A DNA stretch of 64,000 bases. Source: Robiginitomaculum sp. GTDB taxonomy: Bacteria; Pseudomonadota; Alphaproteobacteria; Caulobacterales; Maricaulaceae. The notes beneath the pieces were generated by a model that was given only the letters and a program-made list of their open reading frames with translations, searched no databases and was not told where the DNA came from. Below, one piece after another: positions 7,597 through 16,422 of the stretch. The position numbers and the translations under genes are program-made. How positions within the stretch are numbered: the stretch's first letter is position 1; each line of letters begins with the position of its first letter. The stretch is taken from positions 558,001-622,000 of the forward strand of contig JAJFFT010000006.1 of assembly GCA_021776525.1 (NCBI GenBank), read 5' to 3'.

Positions 7597-8487
7597 TCAG
7601 TCGCCGCCGCCCATGCCCATCATGCCGCCGCCGCAACCACAACCACCACCGCCGCCATGACCGCCATGGCCACCACGGTTACGGGTGCGAAATCTAAGCA
7701 GGGGTGCTCTGGACAGAACACTGCCACCGCCACTGGTGATGACCGTGCTGCCACCACCGCCGAAGAACGATGGTGCGCTGCCGCCAACGCCGCCCGACAG
7801 TCCGTTTAAGAACCCGGCATTGCTGATGTTGACTGTGGCGCTGGCATGGGCCGTTGCAATTGCTGTGGCGGTTGAATGAACGGCGCTGGAATAAACCGGC
7901 GGACTGGCAACTGGACAGGCAACGGCGTGGTTTTGGCCGCTCTGGTCCAAAGTGAAACAACCCTCTATTGGGGCGGGGCGGTTATGGGTTCCACACAAAA
8001 CCGGGGCTCCGTGCTGACGTGGGCCGGAATGAGTGCCGCAGTCGTTACCGGTTGTGCGATACCCATGATGGGCCGGTGTGGGCACATAGACATCATAAGT
8101 GCCGTCATAGGTGTTGGTTCCGTTTCCGCGGGTGACAACAACCGGTGTGCCGTAATCTCTATAGGGCGCAGGCGGTGTCCAGACCTCAGCCGGGGCGGTG
8201 TCATGGTGGGTGCTGTATGTTGCCCCGTGGCCATTGCTGTGCGCGAAAGCGGATGTGTTGCTGGCTTGATAATACGGATGCGGTGTTTTGGGGGTGTCCC
8301 GCGGGTCAACCAATGGCCCAAAACGGCCACCATCCGCAGATACCCAACGACCGGCACAGTCTACGCTTTGCTGGTCAGAAGATATGGTTCCGTCCTGGCA
8401 AAAGCTGCTTTGGCCAGCCAAAGCTGTGCTGCTGATGGCCATTAAGGTGCCGGTCATAAGAACGGTGTGCAGTGTGCGCAAACGCAT
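7597..8487 (-). CDS. Exported protein with Gly/His/Met/Cys-rich C-terminus
   Basis: This protein of 296 residues has a signal peptide (MRLRTLHTVLMTGTLMAISSTALA). The mature N-terminus carries cysteines in SSFCQDGTISSDQQSVDCAG, a Pro/Thr/His-rich middle, and a central ATAIATAHASATVNISN stretch. The end is strongly glycine-rich, finishing GCGCGGGMMGMGGGD after GGHGGHGGGGG. The Cys/Met/His mix could bind metal, but this is inference. The ATG at 8487 has a GGAGAG site; a start four codons upstream lacks one. No known family is recognised. The plus-strand frames across this gene are composition shadows. Confidence 0.7.
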   Translation of the reverse strand: MRLRTLHTVLMTGTLMAISSTALAGQSSFCQDGTISSDQQSVDCAGRWVSADGGRFGPLVDPRDTPKTPHPYYQASNTSAFAHSNGHGATYSTHHDTAPAEVWTPPAPYRDYGTPVVVTRGNGTNTYDGTYDVYVPTPAHHGYRTTGNDCGTHSGPRQHGAPVLCGTHNRPAPIEGCFTLDQSGQNHAVACPVASPPVYSSAVHSTATAIATAHASATVNISNAGFLNGLSGGVGGSAPSFFGGGGSTVITSGGGSVLSRAPLLRFRTRNRGGHGGHGGGGGCGCGGGMMGMGGGD

Positions 8488-8597
8488 TGGTCTCTCCAAA
8501 TCCCGTTTCGGAACAGTGTGACCATACCCTACGCAAGCGTTGTGCCGCAGGATGTTCTCCCAAAAAGAGAATGAAACAAGGCCGCTGCACGCGCCTC

Positions 8598-8774
8598 TTA
8601 AAAATCAGAGGCGATGCCTTTGCGCTCCCAATCGCCAAACCGGGTTGGCTCGCTACCCTTGGGGCCGCCATATTCCTTGGTGGCGTTGTTTTTGTGATCA
8701 AATTTGCGACGTGCCTCGGCCTCATCAAGGGCGCGTTTTGCGGCGGGGGACATTGTCTTTGCTGAATTGGCCAT
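8598..8774 (-). CDS. DUF1674 protein, succinate dehydrogenase assembly factor 4 homologue
   Basis: This is a 58-residue protein ending in the DUF1674 signature EYGGPKGSEPTRFGDWERKG and the terminal SDF. In mitochondria the SDHAF4 homologue protects free flavinylated succinate dehydrogenase subunit during assembly; the same role in bacteria is plausible. The ATG at 8774 has an AGAG ribosome site; an in-frame ATG at 8807 would add 11 residues. It is divergent from rsmB, and the sdh genes are not in this window. The stop region contains an inverted repeat (CGCCTCT/AGAGGCG) that could act in termination. Confidence 0.88.
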   Translation of the reverse strand: MANSAKTMSPAAKRALDEAEARRKFDHKNNATKEYGGPKGSEPTRFGDWERKGIASDF

Positions 8775-8872
8775 AAGGGTCTCTAATATTGGTGATGTAA
8801 TATTCATGGATTAACATGCTCCGGCACAGCAATAAACCTTTTGGGCCGCTGATCGTCATGGTATGCGCGCCT

Positions 8873-10171
8873 ATGCATGTCAAACTTTCGCCCGCACGAA
8901 TGTGGGCCACGAATACGATAACCGCCATATTGGATCATGGTAAAAGCATGGATGATGTCCTTGCCGATGGTCATGGCTTTTCTGCCATGGAGCCAAGGGA
9001 CCGTGCCTTGGCGCGGGCCATTGCCGGGACCGTCTTGCGCAGGCTGGGACAGGTCGATGCGGTTCTGGCCACCTATTTGACCAAACCCCTGCCGGCCAAG
9101 GCAGGGTTGATGCGGGCCATATTGCGCTGTGCCACAGCCGAGATTTTATTTTTACGCAGCCCGGCCTTTGCCATTGTCAGCGAAGCGGTGTCGCTGGCGG
9201 CCAGCAAGGGCAAAACCCGCGCCTTTCGTCATCTGGCCAATGCGGTATTGCGCAAGGTCGCAACCGAGGGACCAGAGCGTCTTGAAAACTTTGCCCTGAC
9301 TGAAAACATTCCGCCATGGCTGCGTGACAGCTGGACGAAGGCCTATGGGCCAGAATGCGTGGAACAGGCTGCAGCTATATTGGCCGAGGACCAGCCAACT
9401 GACCTGACCGTTCTAAAAAAAATGCTTGAATGGTCAAAGCAACTGAACGGCCAGGTTTTAGGCCCGCAAACGCTGCGCATTGATGCCGCAGATCGCCAAA
9501 GCGGTGATGTCACCAAATGGCCAGGGTTTTCTGATGGTGCGTGGCAGGTTCAAGATGCTGCGGCGGCCTTGCCAGCCCTGATATTGAACGTACAGTCAGG
9601 CGAAACGGTCGTGGATTTATGTGCCGCGCCTGGCGGTAAATCAGCACAACTGGCCGCTTCGGGCGCGCAGGTAACCGCTGTTGAACGCTCTCAATCCCGT
9701 TTAGAACGGCTGGACGAAAACATGAAACGGCTGGGTTTGAATGTGCAGAGTGTTTGCGCTGATGCAAACGAATGGGCACCAAAAACGCCTGTGGATGCAG
9801 TTCTTGTAGATGCCCCGTGTACGGCAACCGGTATCTTTCGGCGCCACCCTGATGTGTTGGTCTTGAAAAACGAGAAACAGGTTCGGGACCTGGCCGACAA
9901 GCAATTTGCCATTCTAACGGCGGCAACTCATATGCTGCGCGTTGGGGGGCGTTTGGTCTATTGCGTATGTTCAGCGCAAGTTGAAGAAGGCGAAGATATT
10001 ATTGCCCGGGCACTTAAAGAGCTTCCGGTGCGCCCTGTCAGCATAGACAAGGACAATTTGCCCTATGGCCAGGAGTTTGTGGATGGATATAGCATGCGCA
10101 TTCCACCTGGTGCATGGCATGAAACGGGTGGTTTGGATGCATTTTTTATGGCAGTATTGACCCGACAATAA
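8873..10171 (+). CDS. rsmB: RsmB/Fmu-type 16S rRNA (cytosine-C5) methyltransferase
   Basis: This AdoMet-dependent RNA methyltransferase has 432 residues from this start. The N-terminus is a NusB-like RNA-binding domain with RARALARAIAGTVLRRLG-like helices. The Rossmann domain carries VDLCAAPGGKSAQLA (motif I), VDAPCTATGIFRRHPDVL (motif IV) and the catalytic cysteine in VYCVCSAQVEEGE (motif VI). It probably methylates 16S rRNA C967. The start is uncertain: ATGs at 8816, 8858 and 8873 are in frame and none has a strong ribosome site. I chose 8873 because family homology begins shortly after it. Confidence 0.92.
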   Translation: MHVKLSPARMWATNTITAILDHGKSMDDVLADGHGFSAMEPRDRALARAIAGTVLRRLGQVDAVLATYLTKPLPAKAGLMRAILRCATAEILFLRSPAFAIVSEAVSLAASKGKTRAFRHLANAVLRKVATEGPERLENFALTENIPPWLRDSWTKAYGPECVEQAAAILAEDQPTDLTVLKKMLEWSKQLNGQVLGPQTLRIDAADRQSGDVTKWPGFSDGAWQVQDAAAALPALILNVQSGETVVDLCAAPGGKSAQLAASGAQVTAVERSQSRLERLDENMKRLGLNVQSVCADANEWAPKTPVDAVLVDAPCTATGIFRRHPDVLVLKNEKQVRDLADKQFAILTAATHMLRVGGRLVYCVCSAQVEEGEDIIARALKELPVRPVSIDKDNLPYGQEFVDGYSMRIPPGAWHETGGLDAFFMAVLTRQ

Positions 10172-10200
10172 AGCTGGCATGAGCGAAATGACAACCGTCT

Positions 10201-10252
10201 ATTCAGCCAGCGTTCAGGCACGGTTCAGCTTTGGTTCATTATGCAGTACAAT
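10201..10252 (+). promoter_or_regulatory. Promoter with four 11-bp-spaced RTTCA repeats
   Basis: ATTCA at 10201 and GTTCA at 10212, 10223 and 10234 recur with an exact 11-base period. A TACAAT -10 box at 10247-10252 lies 17 bases after TTCAGC (10224-10229), so the third repeat takes the place of the -35 element. Tandem 11-bp repeats of this kind are bound by OmpR/PhoB-family response regulators. A start near 10259 would give a leader of about 32 bases to the lipoprotein gene at 10291. Confidence 0.6.
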
Positions 10253-10290
10253 CTGGGGCAAGGCTCACACAGATATGTAAGGATTATGGT

Positions 10291-10791
10291 ATGACTGTTT
10301 CTCAATCCGCACGGCACACATTTGGTGCCCTTAGTATTGCTGGCGTCTTGTTGCTTGGCGGCTGTGTTTCTGACCTCGGTGCCAATGATTATCAACGCAG
10401 TGCCATTGGTGAGGTTAGCCACGCAGACAGCGGTGTGGTGATTGCCAGCCGCTTTATAAAAATCGAAGGCAGTAAAACTGGCGCGGGGGCCATTGGCGGC
10501 GCAGGTCTTGGCGCTGTGATCGGTAAAGAAGCCGGCAGCCATGGCCGCAACAGCGCCATTGGTGCCGTTGGCGGCGCAATTATTGGCGGCCTTCTGGGCG
10601 CAGCCATTGAAAACTCGGCTACTGAACGCACCGGTTTTGCATATACGATCAAACTTGATCGCGATGGCGAAATTATTACCATTACCCAGGGCGGTGATGT
10701 GGCCATTTCTAATGGTACGCCGGTTTGGATCGAATATGGCGAACGCGCTCGTGTTCTGCCCAAACAAGCGGCACAACAGCTTTATAACTAA
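10291..10791 (+). CDS. SlyB/Pcp-type glycine-zipper outer-membrane lipoprotein
   Basis: This lipoprotein precursor has 166 residues with the lipobox LLLGGC near residue 20. After ANDYQRSAIGEVSHADSGVV, a glycine-zipper pair follows (GAGAIGGAGLGAVIGKEAG and GAIGAVGGAIIGGLLGAAIE), as in the 17-kDa surface antigen/SlyB family. A small beta-rich C-terminal domain completes it. Such proteins stabilise the outer membrane and are induced by envelope stress. The ATG has an AAGGA site. It is bracketed by the 11-bp repeat promoter upstream and a strong terminator downstream, so it is a single-gene unit. Confidence 0.9.
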   Translation: MTVSQSARHTFGALSIAGVLLLGGCVSDLGANDYQRSAIGEVSHADSGVVIASRFIKIEGSKTGAGAIGGAGLGAVIGKEAGSHGRNSAIGAVGGAIIGGLLGAAIENSATERTGFAYTIKLDRDGEIITITQGGDVAISNGTPVWIEYGERARVLPKQAAQQLYN

Positions 10792-10837
10792 GTTTACCTG
10801 TTCATATTGGCGGTCATATGGCCGCTGGAACACGATT

Positions 10838-10880
10838 ATGCGCCCGTGCAGAACATCCTGTGCGGGCGCATTTGATTTTA
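10838..10880 (+). terminator. Rho-independent terminator of the SlyB-type gene
   Basis: ATGCGCCCG (10838-10846) pairs with CGGGCGCAT (10863-10871), extended inward by TGCAG/CTGTG with wobble pairs. This gives about 14 base pairs around a short loop. The T-rich stretch TTTGATTTTA follows. It lies 47 bases after the lipoprotein stop. Confidence 0.85.
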
Positions 10881-10922
10881 TCGCGCGGCACGCTCATAAA
10901 TGCACCAAGATCCTGAAAGCCT

Positions 10923-12656
10923 TTGGTGCATAGACGCGTGGTCAAGAATCAACTTTTGGAAATTATCATTGCCGGCTGGCAGGCAAGTCGCCGCCGGTTA
11001 GCCGGAGAGCTATTCAGTATTCCGGCTTACCGGTCTCTGGTCTTAAAATTTCCGAAAACCGGGCCGCAACAGACCAATTTACCACGCCTGATCAAGGCCA
11101 ATCCGGATCATGGAAAGGTGCTGGCGCAGGGGCACTTTATTCTGGCTGGAGCTTCGCTCGACATTGCAGACGCCAAAGAACTCTGGAGCAAACCGGTTCC
11201 GACACGGCGTTTTGCGGCCAAATTGCATGAGTTTAACTGGATTCACGACCTGTTGAGTGCGGGTGCAATTGATGCAGAAATACTGGTTGCAGCGCATGTT
11301 GATTACTGGGTTCGGGTTTATGGGCACTGGAACCCATTTTCGTGGACGCCGGCTCTGGCGGCGCGGCGGTGTTTAAACTGGCTGTGTGTTGGCCAGGTTT
11401 TGCTGGGCGAGGGAAAGGCCGCCGCCTTGCGCCGGGACAGTCTGGTGCGTCAGGTCGCCTATCTGCACAGTCTTGGCAATATTGCTTCGGACACACGGGA
11501 CCGGTTGCAGATTGCTTTGGCAATAGTTGCCACGGGCATGTTGTTGCCGGGCGCAGAAAAATATCTTGAGCGTGGTTTGGCCCTTTTTGCCGAACAATTG
11601 GCGGAGCAGATACTGCCCGATGGGGGCCATATATCGCGCAATCCTGAAATGGCAACTTTGACACTTTGTGACTTGGTGGCGATTAAAACCCTGTTTGAAC
11701 AACACAACACACAGGTGCCGGACGATCTGAACAAAGCGCTGGCTCGTCTGGCTCCCATGGTGCGGTTTTTGTGTGCCGCCGATGGTCACCTTGTTGCATT
11801 TAACGGCGGTGGTGAAGGCCGGACCCTGACGACAAAGCGGTTGCTGCACGATCTTTCCACTCCGGAAAGTGCTTTCAGCTATGCGCCCCACAGCGGATAT
11901 CAAAGAGTCAAAACTGCATCGTCAGTGCTGATTATGGATACCGGACGACCGCCCCCGGAACGTTTCAGCCAGGGGGCGCATGCCGGGGCGTTGGCGTTCG
12001 AACTGTCTACACCCGGCGGGCGGTTGATTGTCAATTGCGGCTGGTCCGAAGACCAACCGGACCCATGGCATTTGGCGGTGCGGTCCAGCGCCGCGCATTC
12101 CACATTGGTGATCAATGACAGCTCGTCGGCGCAGATCCGTGCGGGTGGCCTGCGTGCGGCTCTTCTGGGGCCACGTTTGCGCCAACGCGGTAATGCCAAT
12201 CCATCACGGCGCTCTATCGAGTCGGGTACAGGCACCAAACTGGAAGCCAGCCATGGTGGTTATCTGCACCAATATGGCCTGATCCACCAACGTCAGATAC
12301 TGGTCAGCACCAATGGTGAAGAGTTTTTAGGCGAAGACAAAGTGTTTCGCCCTCTTGATGCGCCAAAGGTCTCGGCTCAGGCTGTGCTGGACTGTGCTTT
12401 GCGGTTTCATCTGCACCCCAAAGTCCGTGCCAGTCAGGCCCGTGATGGGGCGCAGGTTCTGCTGGTTCTACCTGATGGAACGGGGTGGCGCTTTCATTGC
12501 GAGAACGCCGTGGTCGAGCTGCAACCTTCGGTCTATTTGGGGGCGGGGGCACCGCCCATGCGTACTGTGCAAATGGTGGTTCAGCACGCAATCAATACGC
12601 AGGCTGATATTACCGATCCACAAAACCATTTTCACTGGTCAATCAAGCGCATGTAA
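10923..12656 (+). CDS. Heparinase II/III family protein
   Basis: This 577-residue protein has an alpha-toroid N-terminal half (FNWIHDLLSAG, NPFSWTPALAARRCLNWL, DGGHISRNPEMATLTLCDLVAI) and a beta-rich heparinase II/III C-terminal half. The latter begins near residue 325 (SGYQRVKTASSVLIMDTGRPP), with HAGALAFELSTPGGRLIVNCG and SAAHSTLVINDSSSAQI. Family members are polysaccharide lyases, and in alphaproteobacteria this gene typically neighbours rsmB. The substrate is unknown and no signal peptide is visible. Start choice is weak: TTG 10923, GTG 10926 and GTG 10938 are all in frame with no clear ribosome site. Confidence 0.88.
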   Translation: MVHRRVVKNQLLEIIIAGWQASRRRLAGELFSIPAYRSLVLKFPKTGPQQTNLPRLIKANPDHGKVLAQGHFILAGASLDIADAKELWSKPVPTRRFAAKLHEFNWIHDLLSAGAIDAEILVAAHVDYWVRVYGHWNPFSWTPALAARRCLNWLCVGQVLLGEGKAAALRRDSLVRQVAYLHSLGNIASDTRDRLQIALAIVATGMLLPGAEKYLERGLALFAEQLAEQILPDGGHISRNPEMATLTLCDLVAIKTLFEQHNTQVPDDLNKALARLAPMVRFLCAADGHLVAFNGGGEGRTLTTKRLLHDLSTPESAFSYAPHSGYQRVKTASSVLIMDTGRPPPERFSQGAHAGALAFELSTPGGRLIVNCGWSEDQPDPWHLAVRSSAAHSTLVINDSSSAQIRAGGLRAALLGPRLRQRGNANPSRRSIESGTGTKLEASHGGYLHQYGLIHQRQILVSTNGEEFLGEDKVFRPLDAPKVSAQAVLDCALRFHLHPKVRASQARDGAQVLLVLPDGTGWRFHCENAVVELQPSVYLGAGAPPMRTVQMVVQHAINTQADITDPQNHFHWSIKRM

Positions 12657-12671
12657 GGTCCGATTACCCAA

Positions 12672-13310
12672 ATGAGCACCACTAACCAACGTCTTGACTT
12701 TCCCTCCGCGGGGCGCAATGCCAATGCTATTGCGCAGGTGCTGGCCTCTGAATTGCCAGCCGGGTCTTGCGCCGTTTTGGAAATTGCCTCTGGCTCCGGT
12801 CAGCATGGGGTAGAGTTTTGTAAAGCCATGCCACATCTGAGCTGGTGGCCGACCGATCTCGATCCGAGCCATTTGGATAGCATCAATGCATGGCGTGTTC
12901 ATGCGGGGTTGAGCGATCGCATCCAAAGAGCAACAGCTCTGGATGTCTGCGCAGAAAACTGGCGCACCGGTCAAAATCAAAAAGGATGGCCCAAAGCTTT
13001 TGATGCCGTGGTCAATATCAACATGATCCATATATCCCCATGGGCGGCGACATTGGGTCTGATGGAGGGGGCGGCGCGTCTTTTACACCCCGGCGGCGTT
13101 TTGGTGCTCTATGGGCCATTCAAAAAAAACGGCCAACACACCGCGCCCAGCAATGCCGATTTTGATGAGAGCTTAAAGTCCAGAAACCCCGCTTGGGGTG
13201 TTCGGGATATGGAAAATGTGGCGGCTATTGCTCGTGCGCAGGAACTGATCTTGCGCACGAGCATAGCGATGCCGGCTAATAATTTTAGCCTGGTGTTTTC
13301 TCGCTCTTAA
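12672..13310 (+). CDS. DUF938 family SAM-dependent methyltransferase-like protein
   Basis: This protein of 212 residues matches DUF938: RLDFPSAGRNANAIAQVL at the start, then AVLEIASGSGQHGVEFC with the AdoMet-binding glycine loop, WWPTDLDPSHLDSINAW, VVNINMIHISPW and LYGPFKKNGQHTAPSNADFD. The fold suggests a methyltransferase, but no substrate is known for the family. It follows the heparinase gene by 15 bases on the same strand. Its last 26 bases overlap the 3' end of cusA in the opposite direction. Confidence 0.85.
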   Translation: MSTTNQRLDFPSAGRNANAIAQVLASELPAGSCAVLEIASGSGQHGVEFCKAMPHLSWWPTDLDPSHLDSINAWRVHAGLSDRIQRATALDVCAENWRTGQNQKGWPKAFDAVVNINMIHISPWAATLGLMEGAARLLHPGGVLVLYGPFKKNGQHTAPSNADFDESLKSRNPAWGVRDMENVAAIARAQELILRTSIAMPANNFSLVFSRS

Positions 13311-16300
13311 GTCCGATCCGCTTCCAGATCAGAAACACAGCTGGGATTAGAAGCAATGTCAGGATTGTGGCACTGGCCATACCGCCGACCATGGGCGCGG
13401 CGATGCGGCGCATCACTTCGGACCCGGTGCCACTGCCCATCATAATCGGCAAAAGCCCGGCAATGACCACGGCTACGGTCATCATGATTGGGCGTACCCG
13501 CATCAAAGCCCCTTGGATAATGGCGATGCGCAGGTCTTCCAGCACAAAGGTGCGGTTTTCCTTTGCCACTACGTCCTGTTGCTCTTTCATGGCCTGTTCC
13601 AGATAAACCATCATCAAAACACCAATCTCGACCGAGACCCCGGCCAGCGCAATAAATCCGACGCCGACGGCCACAGACATATTATAGCCAAGAAAGTCCA
13701 TCAGCCACAGGCCACCAACCAGCGCCAACGGCAAGGTTGAGATAATAATCAGCACCGGAGCCACCCGGCGAAAGTTCAGGAACAACAGTAGCAGGATAAT
13801 TACCAGTGTTACCGGCACAACGACGCTGAGGCGTTCTTTGGCCCGCTCCATATACTCATACTGACCGGACCAGTTCAGCGAATAGCCGGGGGGCAGGGTA
13901 ATGCCCTTGGCTACCGCCTCTTTGGCGTCTTTCACATAAGTGCCAATATCGCGCCCGGAAATATCAACATAAATCCAGCCGTTTAGCCGCGCGTTTTCAC
14001 TGCGGATGACGCCGGGTCCACCGGAAATGGAAATATCGGCCAGTCGTTCCAGCGGTATTTGCGCCCCCATGGGGGTGACAATGGGCAAGGATTTCAGCTT
14101 GTCCAGACTGTCACGATAATCACGCGGATAGCGCAAATTGACCGGATAACGCTCCAACCCTTCGACGCTTTGGGTGATGGTCATACCACCAATGGCGGTG
14201 CGCACTACATCTTGAACATCGGCGACGTTCAGGCCAAAGCGCGCTGCCTCGGCACGACGGATATCAATATCAATAAACCGCCCGCCCGTGACCCGTTCCG
14301 CATAAACCGACGCGGTACCGGGCACGGTTTTGATCACGTCTTCGATCTCCATACCAATATTGCCAATGACGTTCAGGTCCGGTCCCGCAACCTTGATGCC
14401 CACCGGAGTTTTGATCCCGGTAGCCAGCATATCGATGCGGTTTTTGATCGGCATGATCCATACATTGGTCAGGCTGGGCAGCTGAACCAAACGGTCCAGT
14501 TCCATTTTCAACTTGGCGGTGGTCATGCCCGCACGCCATTCTTCTTTGGGCTTTAGCTGGATGGTGGTTTCTACCATGGTCAGCGGAGCCGGATCGGTGG
14601 CCGTATCGGCACGTCCCGCCTTGGCATAGGCACTTTTGACCTCCGGTACGCTCATGATCAGCTTGTTAGTCTGCTGAATGATTTGCGCCATTTTGCCCGC
14701 TGAAACGGCTGGAAAAGCACTTGGCATATAAAGCAAATCACCCTCGTCCAGATCCGGCATAAACTCGCCACCCATACGCGATAACGGTATGGCGGCGCTG
14801 CCCAACACCACCATGGCCGCGACAATCATCATCATGGGGTGTTTCAGAACCACATTGATGAAAGGACGATAAATGGCAATCAGCGCCTTGTTGATCGGGT
14901 TTTTGTGTTCGGGCAAGATTTTGCCGCGAATGAAATAACCCATCAACACCGGCACCAGTGTTACCGATATGCCCGCCGATGCCGCCATGGCATAGGTTTT
15001 GGTAAAGGCCAGCGGATGGAAAAGCCGCCCTTCTTGTGCCTCCAATGCAAAGATTGGCACAAAACTGAAGGTAATGATCAACAGCGAGAAGAACAGCGCC
15101 GGGCCAACCTCGACGGCAGCTTCGGTAACAATGCGCCAGCGGTTCTCCTTGGTCAGCGGCTCTTTCTCAATATGCTTGTGCATATTCTCTATCATCACAA
15201 TGGCTGCATCCACCATGGCCCCAATGGCGATGGCAATACCGCCCAGCGACATGATGTTGGCGTTAATGCCTTGCATATTCATGACGATGAAAGCGGCAAG
15301 AATCCCCAGCGGCAGACTGAGCACGATCACCAAAGCTGATCGCAAGTGAAAGAGGAAAATGGCGCACACCAAAATCACCACGATAAACTCTTCGGTGAGC
15401 TTTTCGCGTAAAGTATCCACGGCCCGCTCGATCAGCGCCGAACGGTCATAGGTGGTGACCACTTCAACCCCTTCGGGCAGGCTGTCTTGCAGGATTTCCA
15501 GTTTTTCCTTGACCAGATCAATAGTGCGCAAAGCATTTTCGCCAAAGCGCATAATGATCACGCCGCCAACGGCTTCGCCTTCACCGTTCAGCTCGCCAAT
15601 GCCGCGCCTAAGCTCTGGTCCCAGACGGATTTGCGCCACGTCTCTGAGCAGAACCGGCGTGCCCTCCTTGGTCACCTTCAGGGGGATCAGGCGCAGATCG
15701 TCCTCGGATTTGATATAGCCCGAAGCGCGGACCATGTATTCGGCTTCGGCCATTTCTATGACCCGACCCCCGGTTTCCTGATTGCCTCGTGTAATGGCGG
15801 TACGCACTTTGGAAAGCGGGATATTATAACTGCGCAATTTATCTGGATCGACGATCACCTGATATTGCTTGACCATGCCGCCAATGGTGGCCACTTCGGA
15901 CACACCGGGTACGGTTTGCAGCTCGTATTTTAAAAACCAGTCCTGGATCGAGCGCAATTGCGCCAAATCATGGCCACCGGTGCGATCTACCAAAGCGTAT
16001 TGATAGACCCAGCCAACCCCGGTGGCGTCCGGTCCCAGCGCCGGTTTTGCGCTTGAAGGCAGTGTCGGCGCCACTTGCGAGAGATATTCCAGCACGCGGG
16101 ATCTGGCCCAGTAAAGGTCCGTGCCATCCTTGAAAATGATATAGACAAAGCTGTCATTAAAGAAGGAATAGCCGCGCACGGTAATGGCCCCCGGCACCGC
16201 CAGCATGGCAGTGGTCAAGGGATACGTGACCTGATCTTCGACCACTTGCGGGGCCTGTCCGGGGTAGGAGGTTTTGATGATCACCTGCACATCAGAAAGA

Positions 16301-16422
16301 TCGGGAATGGCATCCAGTGGCGTTTGCTTAAGGACATAAACACCCCCTCCGGCGAGCAATAAAGCCAACATGACAACCAAAAATCGGTTGCCAATTGACC
16401 AGCGAATAAGGGCGGCTATCAT
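13285..16422 (-). CDS. cusA: CusA-type heavy-metal efflux RND transporter permease
   Basis: This inner-membrane RND pump of 1045 residues is the normal length for the heavy-metal (HME) family. Twelve membrane segments flank two large periplasmic loops, and the GAMVDAAIVMIENMHKH segment lies in TM4. IMPIKNRIDMLATGIKTPVG and FMPDLDEGDLLYMP carry methionines at positions used for Cu(I)/Ag(I) by Escherichia coli CusA, which points to copper/silver and not Zn/Co/Ni. It overlaps cusB by 4 bases and is the last gene of the operon. Its 3' end overlaps the convergent DUF938 gene by 26 bases. Confidence 0.94.
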   Translation of the reverse strand: MIAALIRWSIGNRFLVVMLALLLAGGGVYVLKQTPLDAIPDLSDVQVIIKTSYPGQAPQVVEDQVTYPLTTAMLAVPGAITVRGYSFFNDSFVYIIFKDGTDLYWARSRVLEYLSQVAPTLPSSAKPALGPDATGVGWVYQYALVDRTGGHDLAQLRSIQDWFLKYELQTVPGVSEVATIGGMVKQYQVIVDPDKLRSYNIPLSKVRTAITRGNQETGGRVIEMAEAEYMVRASGYIKSEDDLRLIPLKVTKEGTPVLLRDVAQIRLGPELRRGIGELNGEGEAVGGVIIMRFGENALRTIDLVKEKLEILQDSLPEGVEVVTTYDRSALIERAVDTLREKLTEEFIVVILVCAIFLFHLRSALVIVLSLPLGILAAFIVMNMQGINANIMSLGGIAIAIGAMVDAAIVMIENMHKHIEKEPLTKENRWRIVTEAAVEVGPALFFSLLIITFSFVPIFALEAQEGRLFHPLAFTKTYAMAASAGISVTLVPVLMGYFIRGKILPEHKNPINKALIAIYRPFINVVLKHPMMMIVAAMVVLGSAAIPLSRMGGEFMPDLDEGDLLYMPSAFPAVSAGKMAQIIQQTNKLIMSVPEVKSAYAKAGRADTATDPAPLTMVETTIQLKPKEEWRAGMTTAKLKMELDRLVQLPSLTNVWIMPIKNRIDMLATGIKTPVGIKVAGPDLNVIGNIGMEIEDVIKTVPGTASVYAERVTGGRFIDIDIRRAEAARFGLNVADVQDVVRTAIGGMTITQSVEGLERYPVNLRYPRDYRDSLDKLKSLPIVTPMGAQIPLERLADISISGGPGVIRSENARLNGWIYVDISGRDIGTYVKDAKEAVAKGITLPPGYSLNWSGQYEYMERAKERLSVVVPVTLVIILLLLFLNFRRVAPVLIIISTLPLALVGGLWLMDFLGYNMSVAVGVGFIALAGVSVEIGVLMMVYLEQAMKEQQDVVAKENRTFVLEDLRIAIIQGALMRVRPIMMTVAVVIAGLLPIMMGSGTGSEVMRRIAAPMVGGMASATILTLLLIPAVFLIWKRIGLKSEKTPG

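Noticed and set aside
7576-8521. Several plus-strand frames opposite the Gly-rich exported protein
   Set aside because: They reflect repetitive GGC/GGT codons on the minus strand. The minus frame has a signal peptide and a ribosome site.
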